Positions 20,854 through 26,276 of a DNA stretch of 30,028 nt are shown piece by piece. The DNA comes from a virus. Location of the stretch: IMG/VR virus record IMGVR_UViG_3300044941_000017, positions 1-30,028 of that record. One strand, given 5' to 3'. Numbering within the stretch: position 1 is the stretch's first letter; every line of letters begins with the position of its first letter. The translations under genes and the position numbers were made by a program. Below the pieces are notes generated by a model that saw only the letters and a program-made list of their open reading frames with translations, did not search any database and was not told the DNA's origin.

Positions 20854-21167
20854 TTTTCGTCCTTGCATTTAATTGAAAAAATTTCTGTTAGGATATGAAA
20901 ACGAATCTCAGGAGACTCATCTAGCTTCGTATCAGGTAACGGACCCTTAAAAGCCAATTCTGGTAAACCCTCAGTCGTTCCCCATCTGCGAATAATCGCA
21001 GCGTTCGTAAGAGTCACATACTCGCCAGTCTGAACATAACGTCCGACAGCAACCCAGCCTCGTTGCAAGACTACAATTTTCACTCCAAAATCTTGCGGAA
21101 CCACTGACTTCTTCGCTTTAGGTTTATTTAGCAACTGAACAATTTCTACTACGTCTTTCATTTCCAT
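20835..21167 (-). CDS. DUF6948-like protein (110 aa)
   Basis: The central block RGWVAVGRYVQTGEYVTLTN and AAIIRRWGTTEGLPELAFKG with PLPDTKLD is what I recall as the DUF6948 family, found in phages and often next to Gly/Tyr-rich repeat proteins. The fold appears beta-rich and no catalytic residues are known to me. AAGGAG precedes ATG 21167 at good spacing. It overlaps the Gly/Tyr-rich gene by 19 bases. Confidence 0.75.
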   Translation of the reverse strand: MEMKDVVEIVQLLNKPKAKKSVVPQDFGVKIVVLQRGWVAVGRYVQTGEYVTLTNAAIIRRWGTTEGLPELAFKGPLPDTKLDESPEIRFHILTEIFSIKCKDEKWLGKL

Positions 21168-21183
21168 ATTTTTCTCCTTAATC

Positions 21184-21339
21184 CTAAACCTTTCGTTTAT
21201 CTTTCTTCGACTTGATCTCTATTTCATGAGTCAAAAGTAAATCAACAATTTGAACCCAAGTGAGCCCAGTCTTTTTTTTCCAAGCCTGAATCTCGGCGTA
21301 TTTTTTTGGCTTTAACTTTATTTGTAGATTTAAAAACAT
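21184..21339 (-). CDS. Ribbon-helix-helix-like small protein (51 aa)
   Basis: The frame starts at ATG 21339 directly after the annealing-protein stop, with AGGAGG 10 bases upstream, and ends at TAG 21186-21184. The product has a short strand (NLQIKLKP), helix A (KKYAEIQAWKKKTG), a turn and helix B (TWVQIVDLLLTHEI), then a basic tail. This is the size and order of Arc/CopG-type ribbon-helix-helix proteins, which bind DNA as dimers. It is the only regulator-like protein I see in the early region. It could act on the palindromes at 23603-23630, but that is conjecture. Confidence 0.65.
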   Translation of the reverse strand: MFLNLQIKLKPKKYAEIQAWKKKTGLTWVQIVDLLLTHEIEIKSKKDKRKV

Positions 21340-22305
21340 TTAGAAATTCCTCCTCACAATTGCGATCAATTCAGCCATCGGAGCACTGACAGGCTTGCCA
21401 GATTCATGCGCATTCTTTTCAGCCCAAAGAACATAGCTTGAGAGATCGCTAGGCGATACTTCACCGACTCTCTTGCCCTTGAACTTCCCAATTTTAATCA
21501 CATAGTCGAGATCGGATTGATTCGACTCTTGAATAGCGTCACCAGGCTGATCCCATAAATTCTGAACGGAGTTCAATTCTTGAAATTCTGCTTGAACGTC
21601 CTCCACGCTTTTATTTCCAGCAATCATATCTTTCAGTGCCGCAGCCGGATTTTGAATCGGCTCAGGGTTTACAACTTCCACTTTTTTTTCTAATTGCTGC
21701 ACAGGCTTTGGCGCGTAAGCAGGAGCAGGTGGGACATCGACCTTTATAGTCTCAGGTCCAGAAGAATAGGCCTGTTCCATCTCCTCACTTGAGTAAACGC
21801 CCGAAAGATCGTTCGGAAATGCTTTACGAAGTGCTAACGCCTCTGCGACTTTTGCGATCATTAAAGCTGGCATCTTGTTCCACATATACGATAGCGAGCC
21901 ATCTTTTTTGCGCTGAGCGTACTCATTAAAAATAGCAATCGCGATCAAAGGCTCTCGAAATCCCTTCTTGTAAACTCCCACCTTGCAAGCAGCTGGCGGT
22001 TCATGTTTAAGCCAAACGTCCTTCCAAACACCATCAAGACCACACCAAAGTGGAGCAGTCTGCCCTTCGTAATTTCCCGACCTCTCAGCTACTAGCCTGA
22101 ATCCGTCGATCGAAGCTTGAATGTTTACTTTCCCGTCGTGCCCCTTAATGAAATAAATTTGCCGCGTGAAGGGATCAAGCCCCGTGCGCTTGCATTGATT
22201 CACAAAAAGACTTAGCTCATCGTGAGTCGCATCTTTCGCAATCGTGCGCTTAATTAATTCAATTTGTTCTGCTGAAAAATCGACTACTCTTGTGATCTCA
22301 TTCAT
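21340..22305 (-). CDS. bet: Bet/RecT-type single-strand annealing protein (321 aa)
   Basis: It anneals complementary single strands produced by the exonuclease upstream. Residues about 30-140 carry the family pattern: [40 protein letters not shown] and a later APALMIAK-like [20 protein letters not shown]. The C-terminal 55 residues ([20 protein letters not shown] and YVLWAEKN) look like a DUF3820-type domain, an addition often seen on phage annealing proteins. It overlaps the exonuclease gene by 8 bases and uses an AGGAGCTAAC ribosome site shared with other early genes. Confidence 0.88.
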   Translation of the reverse strand: MNEITRVVDFSAEQIELIKRTIAKDATHDELSLFVNQCKRTGLDPFTRQIYFIKGHDGKVNIQASIDGFRLVAERSGNYEGQTAPLWCGLDGVWKDVWLKHEPPAACKVGVYKKGFREPLIAIAIFNEYAQRKKDGSLSYMWNKMPALMIAKVAEALALRKAFPNDLSGVYSSEEMEQAYSSGPETIKVDVPPAPAYAPKPVQQLEKKVEVVNPEPIQNPAAALKDMIAGNKSVEDVQAEFQELNSVQNLWDQPGDAIQESNQSDLDYVIKIGKFKGKRVGEVSPSDLSSYVLWAEKNAHESGKPVSAPMAELIAIVRRNF

Positions 22306-23203
22306 GTGTTAGCTCCTTTGTTTGTTGTTCGTTTGTTTGCAATTGTCTTATATCAACCCGAATGCTTTTAGAATCTTTTTTTCTGTATTGTTCAAGATTC
22401 ACGCCCTTCAATTCCGGCACTTTTGAATAATCTATTGCTCCAGCGCGCGTTACGACTTGAATTGAAATTTGTGCGCTTTCAATTTTGCGCGCCTTGTATT
22501 TCTCGAGTAACGCGCTCGCAAGCGTGTCGTGCTCTTCTTTTAGTATCTTTAAAGCCTCATCTAGTTGTTTCATTTTAAGCTTTAGCTGATAGATGCGATC
22601 TGTTTCTAAAACGTCGATCTCTTTCACTTCAACTAAGCTCACACCTTCGCTTTTTAAAGAATCTAGATCACTTAAAAATCTTTCAGCCTCTAGCTTCATC
22701 TCTTCAAATTGCGATTGATCGAATTGAATCCACACGCTGTGCGATATTCCAGCATAGACTACGACTAACAAAGTAGATGACGCTTTTGAAATTGCGCAAT
22801 TCCACACGCATTGCGCTTTAAAATGGGGGGGTATATCGCCAGACCTTACAGATTCAAATGTCTCGCGACTCGTAGTGTATTTGACTTCTAAAACGTGCTC
22901 GCCACTTTCAGAAATTCCGTCAAGTGATGCTATGAGCCGATCGTTCTGATCGTGCACAAAGACAGCTGGCTCGAACTTCATCGCAATACTATTTCGGACC
23001 ATCTCCTCGACTTCGTGTCCCTTTTTAAAAAGATTTCGAGTGTAGTCTGTGAGTTGAGTCTCTTTGCCTAGCTTTTCTTGCATGAGAGCCGTCCTAGTCT
23101 TGTGCGGACTCACTCCCATGATCGCTGGAATGTCACTTCCTCCGATCTTGTCCTTGCGAAATTTAAACCACTCTTCCGATCCTTGCTCTAATTTGATCCT
23201 CAT
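22298..23203 (-). CDS. YqaJ/lambda Exo-type recombination exonuclease (301 aa)
   Basis: It degrades 5' strands at double-strand ends to give substrates for the annealing protein. Conserved positions are [11 protein letters not shown] (20-30), KKGHEVEE with Glu64, the catalytic Asp95 in SLDG and the E106-V-K108 pair in LEVKY. Then come PPHFKAQ (Gln at about 131) and a C-terminal coiled-coil region of about 80 residues. The core fold ends near residue 170. The gene is preceded by AGGAGCTAA and lies in an early operon with bet, as in Red-like systems. Confidence 0.88.
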   Translation of the reverse strand: MRIKLEQGSEEWFKFRKDKIGGSDIPAIMGVSPHKTRTALMQEKLGKETQLTDYTRNLFKKGHEVEEMVRNSIAMKFEPAVFVHDQNDRLIASLDGISESGEHVLEVKYTTSRETFESVRSGDIPPHFKAQCVWNCAISKASSTLLVVVYAGISHSVWIQFDQSQFEEMKLEAERFLSDLDSLKSEGVSLVEVKEIDVLETDRIYQLKLKMKQLDEALKILKEEHDTLASALLEKYKARKIESAQISIQVVTRAGAIDYSKVPELKGVNLEQYRKKDSKSIRVDIRQLQTNEQQTKELTHE

Positions 23204-23220
23204 TTATTAGCTCCTGTTTG

Positions 23221-23562
23221 TTACAACCACTCTAGTTCTTTTTTTACCCACTCTGAAACTCCCAAGCGAGCACCAGCCGCAATGCACTCATTTATTTCTT
23301 CTTCAGAATTGTAAATAATCGGGTAGGTATCGAAGAAACAAACGTCCCTATTTAGTATTTCTTCTGCGGCACGCAATCGATCCATAAAATGACTTCGGAT
23401 ACCGTCCCTTTCGTCTATTTTGTCGTCGACCGACTCATAATCTTCAGCAAGATCCTCAATCTCTGCGAGGCTCCTCATTTGTACATGAGTTGGGTACATC
23501 TTTTTATGATAAGGGGATGTGGTTCCAGAAATCGTTAGAATGTTTTTAATTTGTTTATCCAT
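23221..23562 (-). CDS. First gene after the early promoter, unknown (113 aa)
   Basis: No family is recognised. It is acidic, with a helical centre (SLAEIEDLAEDYESVDDKID and HFMDRLRAAEEILN) and a C-terminal part with VCFFDTYPIIYNSEEE and AGARLGVSEWVKKELEWL. AAAGGAGCTAAC precedes ATG 23562. Because it is first after a strong-looking promoter, it may be made early and in quantity, possibly as a host-takeover or anti-nuclease factor. That is inference from position. Confidence 0.65.
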   Translation of the reverse strand: MDKQIKNILTISGTTSPYHKKMYPTHVQMRSLAEIEDLAEDYESVDDKIDERDGIRSHFMDRLRAAEEILNRDVCFFDTYPIIYNSEEEINECIAAGARLGVSEWVKKELEWL

Positions 23563-23602
23563 TGTTAGCTCCTTTAGTTGGTTAGTTGTTAATCAATCAA
23601 TC

Positions 23603-23630
23603 AATACAAACATTGTATTCTATTTAGAAT
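23603..23630 (-). promoter_or_regulatory. Two overlapping palindromes at the early promoter (candidate operators)
   Basis: AATACAA-ACA-TTGTATT (23603-23619) is a perfect 7-3-7 inverted repeat covering the -10 of the downstream promoter. ATTCTA-TT-TAGAAT (23617-23630) is a perfect 6-2-6 inverted repeat filling most of the -35/-10 spacer. A protein bound here would block RNA polymerase. They are followed by four ATTG units in the untranslated leader. Confidence 0.6.
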
Positions 23631-23640
23631 CTAATTGCAA
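23612..23640 (-). promoter_or_regulatory. Sigma70-like early promoter
   Basis: On the minus strand, TTGCAA (23640-23635), 17 bases, then TACAAT (23617-23612). Transcription would begin near 23605 and first reach the 113-aa gene and the recombination genes. The A/T-rich sequence upstream could serve as an UP element. Confidence 0.65.
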
Positions 23641-23647
23641 CAAAAAA

Positions 23648-23676
23648 ATAATAAATAAATACAAGAATACTTTCAA
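23648..23676 (-). promoter_or_regulatory. Second, upstream sigma70-like promoter
   Basis: On the minus strand, TTGAAA (23676-23671), 17 bases, then TATTAT (23653-23648), just before a T run. It lies 36 bases upstream of the other promoter, giving a tandem pair. The A/T richness of the area raises the chance of a fortuitous match. Confidence 0.5.
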
Positions 23677-23680
23677 TGAC

Positions 23681-23952
23681 TTACGCGTTTAATGAGTCAA
23701 ATAGGTCGTTTTGATGGTCGTCAGCGTCCGCAATATTCTTGCAAGCGAGCTCAAAATAGCGCGTTTTTAGTTCAGTGCCCACTTCACTATGTGTTCTTGA
23801 AACGGGAATAAAGAATACTCTCCACGAGACAAATCGCTTACGATAATATCAAAAGAAAGCCCATGACTTTAGTCGTGGGAGTATGTCAGTTCAAATCCGT
23901 TTGATGAAACCCTTTTTTTCTTTCCAGAAATAAATTCTTGGTACGAGTTCAT
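23681..23952 (-). pseudogene. Remnant of a phage helicase-DNA methyltransferase fusion gene
   Basis: ATG 23952 overlaps the upstream TGA (ATGA), and the first 22 codons read MNSYQEFISGKKKRVSSNGF and EL. After an in-frame TAA (23871-23869) the same frame resumes with LFPFQEHIVKWAL and stops at 23769-23767. In a different frame the DNA then encodes VGTELKTRYFELACKNIADA, ending NDLFDSLNA at TAA 23683. The first two pieces match, from memory, the start of SNF2-helicase/methyltransferase proteins of phages (SGFEV, then LFPFQRxIVRWAL before Walker A). The last piece matches the C-terminus of N4/N6 DNA methyltransferases (GIELKxxYFxxAxxNL). Hundreds of codons between them are gone. Confidence 0.7.
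23856..23887 (+). mobile_element. IS200/IS605-type end-like palindrome (possible solo element)
   Basis: On the plus strand, AAAG-CCCATGAC-TTTA-GTCGTGGG-AGTATGTCA is an 8-bp stem (one G-T pair) with a 4-base loop. I recall this form, GCCC...TTTA...GGGAGTATGTCA, from ends of IS200/IS605/tnpB elements. No tnpA or tnpB remains nearby. It sits in the helicase-methyltransferase remnant where related proteins have about 14 fewer codons, and it brings the in-frame TAA. It could be a short palindrome-associated mobile element. Confidence 0.45.
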
Positions 23953-24353
23953 TTTTTGCCCCTCACGATCGCTATTTGTTCTAAGACTTGAACAAAACTA
24001 ACCCAGTTTGAATCCTGAATTTTTCCCACCATCCGCTCTCGAATAGTTCGGCATATAAGCTCTACCTCGGGCTGTGTAAGCCAATTCCAAGATGCTTCAG
24101 CCTCTCGTGTGTTTTTTGCTTTTTCGATTAAATAAAGGCGATCACGTTCGCGTGATGCGGCTTCTGAGAATTGTTTTGGAAGTGGAGCACGATCGCAGCT
24201 TGCGATCATTTCGGTGATTAAACTTTCAAACCAGCGATCGGTAAATTGATTCACCTCTCGCCAGATAATCTTTACTCGTTCTTCGCCTAAAGCTTTCGGC
24301 CCGTACTGGTTCGCAATACGCGCCAGCTGCGTTTCAAAAAAACCACGATCCAT
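23949..24353 (-). CDS. Putative helicase-loader-like replication protein (134 aa)
   Basis: It directly follows the replication initiator, 2 bases away, in the place of lambda P or a DnaC-type loader. The N-terminal half FFETQLARIANQYGPKALGE with VNQFTDRWFESLITEMIASC and APLPKQF resembles N-terminal regions of phage loaders of the lambda P/G39P kind. Those recruit the host replicative helicase to the origin. No Walker motif is present, so it is not a DnaC-type ATPase. The stop overlaps the start of the decayed helicase gene. The family is tentative. Confidence 0.5.
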   Translation of the reverse strand: MDRGFFETQLARIANQYGPKALGEERVKIIWREVNQFTDRWFESLITEMIASCDRAPLPKQFSEAASRERDRLYLIEKAKNTREAEASWNWLTQPEVELICRTIRERMVGKIQDSNWVSFVQVLEQIAIVRGKK

Positions 24354-24355
24354 AT

Positions 24356-25324
24356 TTAGCCCCCAAGTTCATTGCTTGAATCTTCAAACACACCCTCATC
24401 GATCACATGAGTTTCGGTGTTTGAATTTTTGCCGTCGATAAAATCCCAATTAACTTTGAATCCGCCGTTTGATTCAAAATCTTTTGAAACTTTACCAGCA
24501 TCAGGATCAAGCCAATCCCGCCAGCTAGTCGCCCAAGTCGAAAAATGCGGCAAAAATTTCGAGTCGGTGCGATTCGATCGGTGATACTCGCAAAAGCTGG
24601 CCAAGGCTTTTGCCATATCTGCAATTTGGGCCTCGCCACTCGCCAGCGTCCTAGCAAGTTTTTTCAGCCCATTTTGTTTTCCGACCTTGCGAGGATAATT
24701 CTTATAAATTTTTTCCTCGACTTGCAAACAAAAATTTTTCAGCACTTCGTTTTTTTTCTGACTCGGCGTCTCAATGTTTTCAGAAATTTTAGTTTCGCTC
24801 TCAGCGAGTTTCACGAGCGGTGTTTCTTGGATTTCCAAATTTTTGTTTTCCGCAATTTGTTCATTCGGCGAAAAACTCGAATTGAGCGATATATTATTTT
24901 TTTTATTATATTTATACTTTACCTTTTCTTTTAAATTAGACTTTACCTTTACCTTTAACTTTACCTTTTCTTTTTCCTTTAAGGCATTTTTTTTCTCGTA
25001 ATAATACGCGAACTTCACGCATCGTATTATGAGAATGTTTCCAGAATGTTCTGGTTTTGTTTTGATTTCAAAATGGTTTCTAAAATTTAAGAAACCAATT
25101 AGTTTCAAGAATGTTTTGGTTTTCATGCGACAGTTATTCGCCGCTTTTTTAAAATTTATTTCTACCCATCCGTCGTGACCGTGCGCGTTTTTTTTGCCCA
25201 ATTGCGATGCGTAAAGTTCCATCAAAACGAAATACGCGAAGTAACCATGGACCCCAAATTCGTCTAAAATCTCGGCCATCCAATGTTCGTTATGTGTGTT
25301 TGTAGCGTGTCCAAAGTAGTGCAT
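24356..25324 (-). CDS. Replication initiation protein (322 aa)
   Basis: The N-terminal 115 residues (MHYFGHATNTHNEHWMAEIL, then GVHGYFAYFVLMELYASQ) match the winged-helix start of phage replisome organiser/DnaD-like proteins. A Lys-rich linker follows (about 120-150, low complexity), and a C-terminal domain (YPRKVGKQNGLKKLARTL, LPHFSTWATSWRDWLD) resembles DnaT/DnaD-type ends that contact the helicase loader. The DNA encoding the linker has repeats next to an A/T-only tract, a likely origin, as in lambda O. The strong AAAGGGGGA ribosome site can pair with an upstream segment, so translation may be regulated. Confidence 0.75.
   Translation of the reverse strand: MHYFGHATNTHNEHWMAEILDEFGVHGYFAYFVLMELYASQLGKKNAHGHDGWVEINFKKAANNCRMKTKTFLKLIGFLNFRNHFEIKTKPEHSGNILIIRCVKFAYYYEKKNALKEKEKVKLKVKVKSNLKEKVKYKYNKKNNISLNSSFSPNEQIAENKNLEIQETPLVKLAESETKISENIETPSQKKNEVLKNFCLQVEEKIYKNYPRKVGKQNGLKKLARTLASGEAQIADMAKALASFCEYHRSNRTDSKFLPHFSTWATSWRDWLDPDAGKVSKDFESNGGFKVNWDFIDGKNSNTETHVIDEGVFEDSSNELGG
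24889..24965. other. Candidate replication origin inside the initiator gene
   Basis: Bases 24889-24916 are 28 consecutive A/T. They are followed by four copies of CTTTACC (24917-24923, 24941-24947, 24947-24953, 24959-24965). Short repeats beside a melting region within the initiator's own gene is the arrangement of the lambda origin in gene O. Part of the repeat pattern follows from repeated Lys-Val codons, which weakens the case. Confidence 0.45.
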
Positions 25325-25325
25325 T

Positions 25326-25366
25326 GTTCCCCCTTTAGTTGACTTTTTTTTCTTGCGAAGGGGAAC
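25326..25366 (-). promoter_or_regulatory. Hairpin covering the ribosome site of the replication initiator
   Basis: On the minus strand GTTCCCCTT (25366-25358) can pair with AAGGGGGAAC (25335-25326, one C/G bulge), which contains the ribosome site AAAGGGGG of ATG 25324. The loop is about 22 bases and A-rich. Folding would hide the site and lower initiator synthesis until opened. Confidence 0.5.
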
Positions 25367-25420
25367 GAATTAGGATGAAAATGACTGCATCTTATTAAGT
25401 CCCCAAGGCTTATATGAGTA

Positions 25421-25457
25421 CCCCTAGAATTATGGCCAATCAATGTGGTTCTAGGGG
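25421..25457. terminator. Hairpin A (CCCCTAGAA arms)
   Basis: CCCCTAGAA (25421-25429) pairs with TTCTAGGGG (25449-25457) around a 19-base loop. On the plus strand it is followed by TTTTCAATTTT, like a weak intrinsic terminator. On the minus strand no U tract follows. Its arms are the same as those of hairpin E. Confidence 0.6.
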
Positions 25458-25473
25458 TTTTCAATTTTAAAGA

Positions 25474-25494
25474 TTCTCAGTTAGCTCCTGAGAA
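25474..25494 (-). other. Hairpin B with a ribosome-site motif in its loop
   Basis: On the minus strand TTCTCAG (25494-25488), loop GAGCTAA, CTGAGAA (25480-25474), then TCTTTAAAATT. It could be a weak terminator. The loop region reads AGGAGCTAAC, the exact ribosome site used by the genes at 23562 and 22305, but no start codon follows at a usable distance. Confidence 0.55.
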
Positions 25495-25497
25495 CAG

Positions 25498-25540
25498 GGC
25501 GCGGCCAGTAATTATATGTTGGTAGATTGCTGGCCGCGTC
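25498..25540. other. Hairpin C (GCGGCCAG arms)
   Basis: CGCGGCCAG (25500-25508) pairs with CTGGCCGCG (25530-25538) around a 21-base A/T-rich loop. Two further pairs, one of them G-T, extend it to 11 bp. Confidence 0.7.
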
Positions 25541-25596
25541 TTATAAAATCTTAGACAGATTTTTGAAAACAATTCAGACTTAGAACTAGCAAGATG

Positions 25597-25638
25597 GCCG
25601 AATGCGTAACACACTGCTTGACACCTTGCGCATTCGGC
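25597..25638. other. Hairpin D (GCCGAATGCG arms)
   Basis: GCCGAATGCG (25597-25606) pairs perfectly with CGCATTCGGC (25629-25638) around a 22-base loop. Outside it, AGCAAGA (25588-25594) can pair with TCTTGCT (25649-25655), forming a larger interrupted stem. Confidence 0.7.
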
Positions 25639-25677
25639 TCGCCTACCTTCTTGCTTCATGCAGCTGCGACGCTGCCG

Positions 25678-25721
25678 CCCCTAGATCGCTCAGTCGGTCC
25701 CTCGCTGATTCGGTCTAGGGG
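25678..25721. other. Hairpin E (second CCCCTAGA pair)
   Basis: CCCCTAGA (25678-25685) pairs with TCTAGGGG (25714-25721) around a 28-base loop in which TCAG and CTGA can make an inner stem. The arms repeat those of hairpin A 257 bases away, so the outermost arms of A and E could also pair and enclose the whole region. Confidence 0.65.
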
Positions 25722-25765
25722 ATCTTAATCGGTAAAGATACTACTATCTACATGATTCGTATTTT

Positions 25766-25793
25766 ACGCGCCGCTAATTCAATCGTGGCGCGT
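25766..25793 (+). terminator. Hairpin F (ACGCGCC arms) next to the endolysin stop
   Basis: ACGCGCC (25766-25772) pairs with GGCGCGT (25787-25793), with a 14-base loop, and is followed on the plus strand by TTTA. It lies 7 bases beyond the endolysin stop. On the endolysin's own strand the stem is followed by AAAATACG, so it is not a standard terminator for that gene. Confidence 0.5.
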
Positions 25794-25799
25794 TTTAGC

Positions 25800-26276
25800 T
25801 TATCCGTGATTGTGGCCATTCAGTAGCTTCACGTCCGATTCGTGCGGCCAGCGATACCCGATCACGCTCGATGTGCGATAAGGCGCAATTGAAACTTTAT
25901 CCCCTTGATTCCCGCCGATAATAAAAATTCGATCATTCGCGTCGCACCATAAAAAACCGACGTGCGCAGCATTCGGATTCGTGTCGCTTGCCCTTGTCAC
26001 AATCGTAATTGCACCAAGTTTCGGCTCTGTTTTCTGCCCCCAATTTAGCCACGAGATTGCAGCCGCTGAACCTGTGCCCTTGATCTTGTTTTGATCTAGC
26101 ACCCAATTAGTAAACGACGAGCACCAAGGAGTCTCATCATCCGTGGCCTTGAGCGTAGTCAAAGAATGATACTCAATGATACGCTTATTGTGTTTCGCGC
26201 CCTTGATCTCACTTTGCCCAAGCTCTTTTAAAGCAGTCAAAAGCCACGAAGGAAACACCTGAATCATTTTACTCAT
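25800..26276 (-). CDS. Endolysin, CHAP-like amidase/peptidase of the TIGR02594 type (158 aa)
   Basis: It cleaves peptidoglycan at the end of infection. The catalytic Cys is in DETPWCSSFTNWVL (Cys about 52). The His is in NAAHVGFLW (about 109), followed by FIIGGNQGDKVSIAPY and VIGYRWP, which together are the signature blocks of TIGR02594 proteins. GTGSAAAISWLNWG also fits. No signal peptide or binding domain is present, so a holin is needed. It overlaps the preceding 189-aa gene by 8 bases. It is at the end of the late genes, far from the spanin cassette. Confidence 0.87.
   Translation of the reverse strand: MSKMIQVFPSWLLTALKELGQSEIKGAKHNKRIIEYHSLTTLKATDDETPWCSSFTNWVLDQNKIKGTGSAAAISWLNWGQKTEPKLGAITIVTRASDTNPNAAHVGFLWCDANDRIFIIGGNQGDKVSIAPYRTSSVIGYRWPHESDVKLLNGHNHG

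Larger units (their letters stand above)
25325..25799. other. Gene-free, highly structured region between endolysin and initiator
   Basis: This is the longest stretch without a convincing gene. It holds at least six perfect inverted repeats (A-F, listed separately), most with GC-rich arms of 7-10 bases and long loops of 14-28 bases. That density is out of proportion to the rest of the genome. It separates the end of the late operon from the replication genes. It might be a non-coding RNA, a late terminator/early leader, a packaging site or a replication element. No tRNA is present and no promoter is convincing. Confidence 0.7.

Noticed and set aside
24403-24657. 84-codon alternative frame inside the replication initiator
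   Set aside because: No ribosome site or conserved pattern. It is a shadow of the initiator C-terminal domain.
25264-25464. 66-codon minus-strand frame with a TTG start
   Set aside because: The AGGAG upstream is too far from the TTG, and the frame runs into the initiator gene in another frame.
25597-25640. Possible tRNA in the hairpin region
   Set aside because: There is no cloverleaf with T-arm GTTCRA and acceptor stem. The loops are too long and single.
25618-25646. TTGACA on the plus strand in hairpin D as a promoter
   Set aside because: No acceptable -10 occurs 16-18 bases downstream, and the hexamer lies in a hairpin loop.
25477-25659. 60-codon minus-strand frame with several Cys in the structured gap
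   Set aside because: It lacks a ribosome site and crosses two perfect hairpins whose arms would have to be constrained for pairing. It is better explained as non-coding, though this is not certain.
25400-25800. CRISPR array suggested by repeated hairpins
   Set aside because: The hairpins have different arm sequences (only A and E match) and irregular spacing. No repeat-spacer unit is present.
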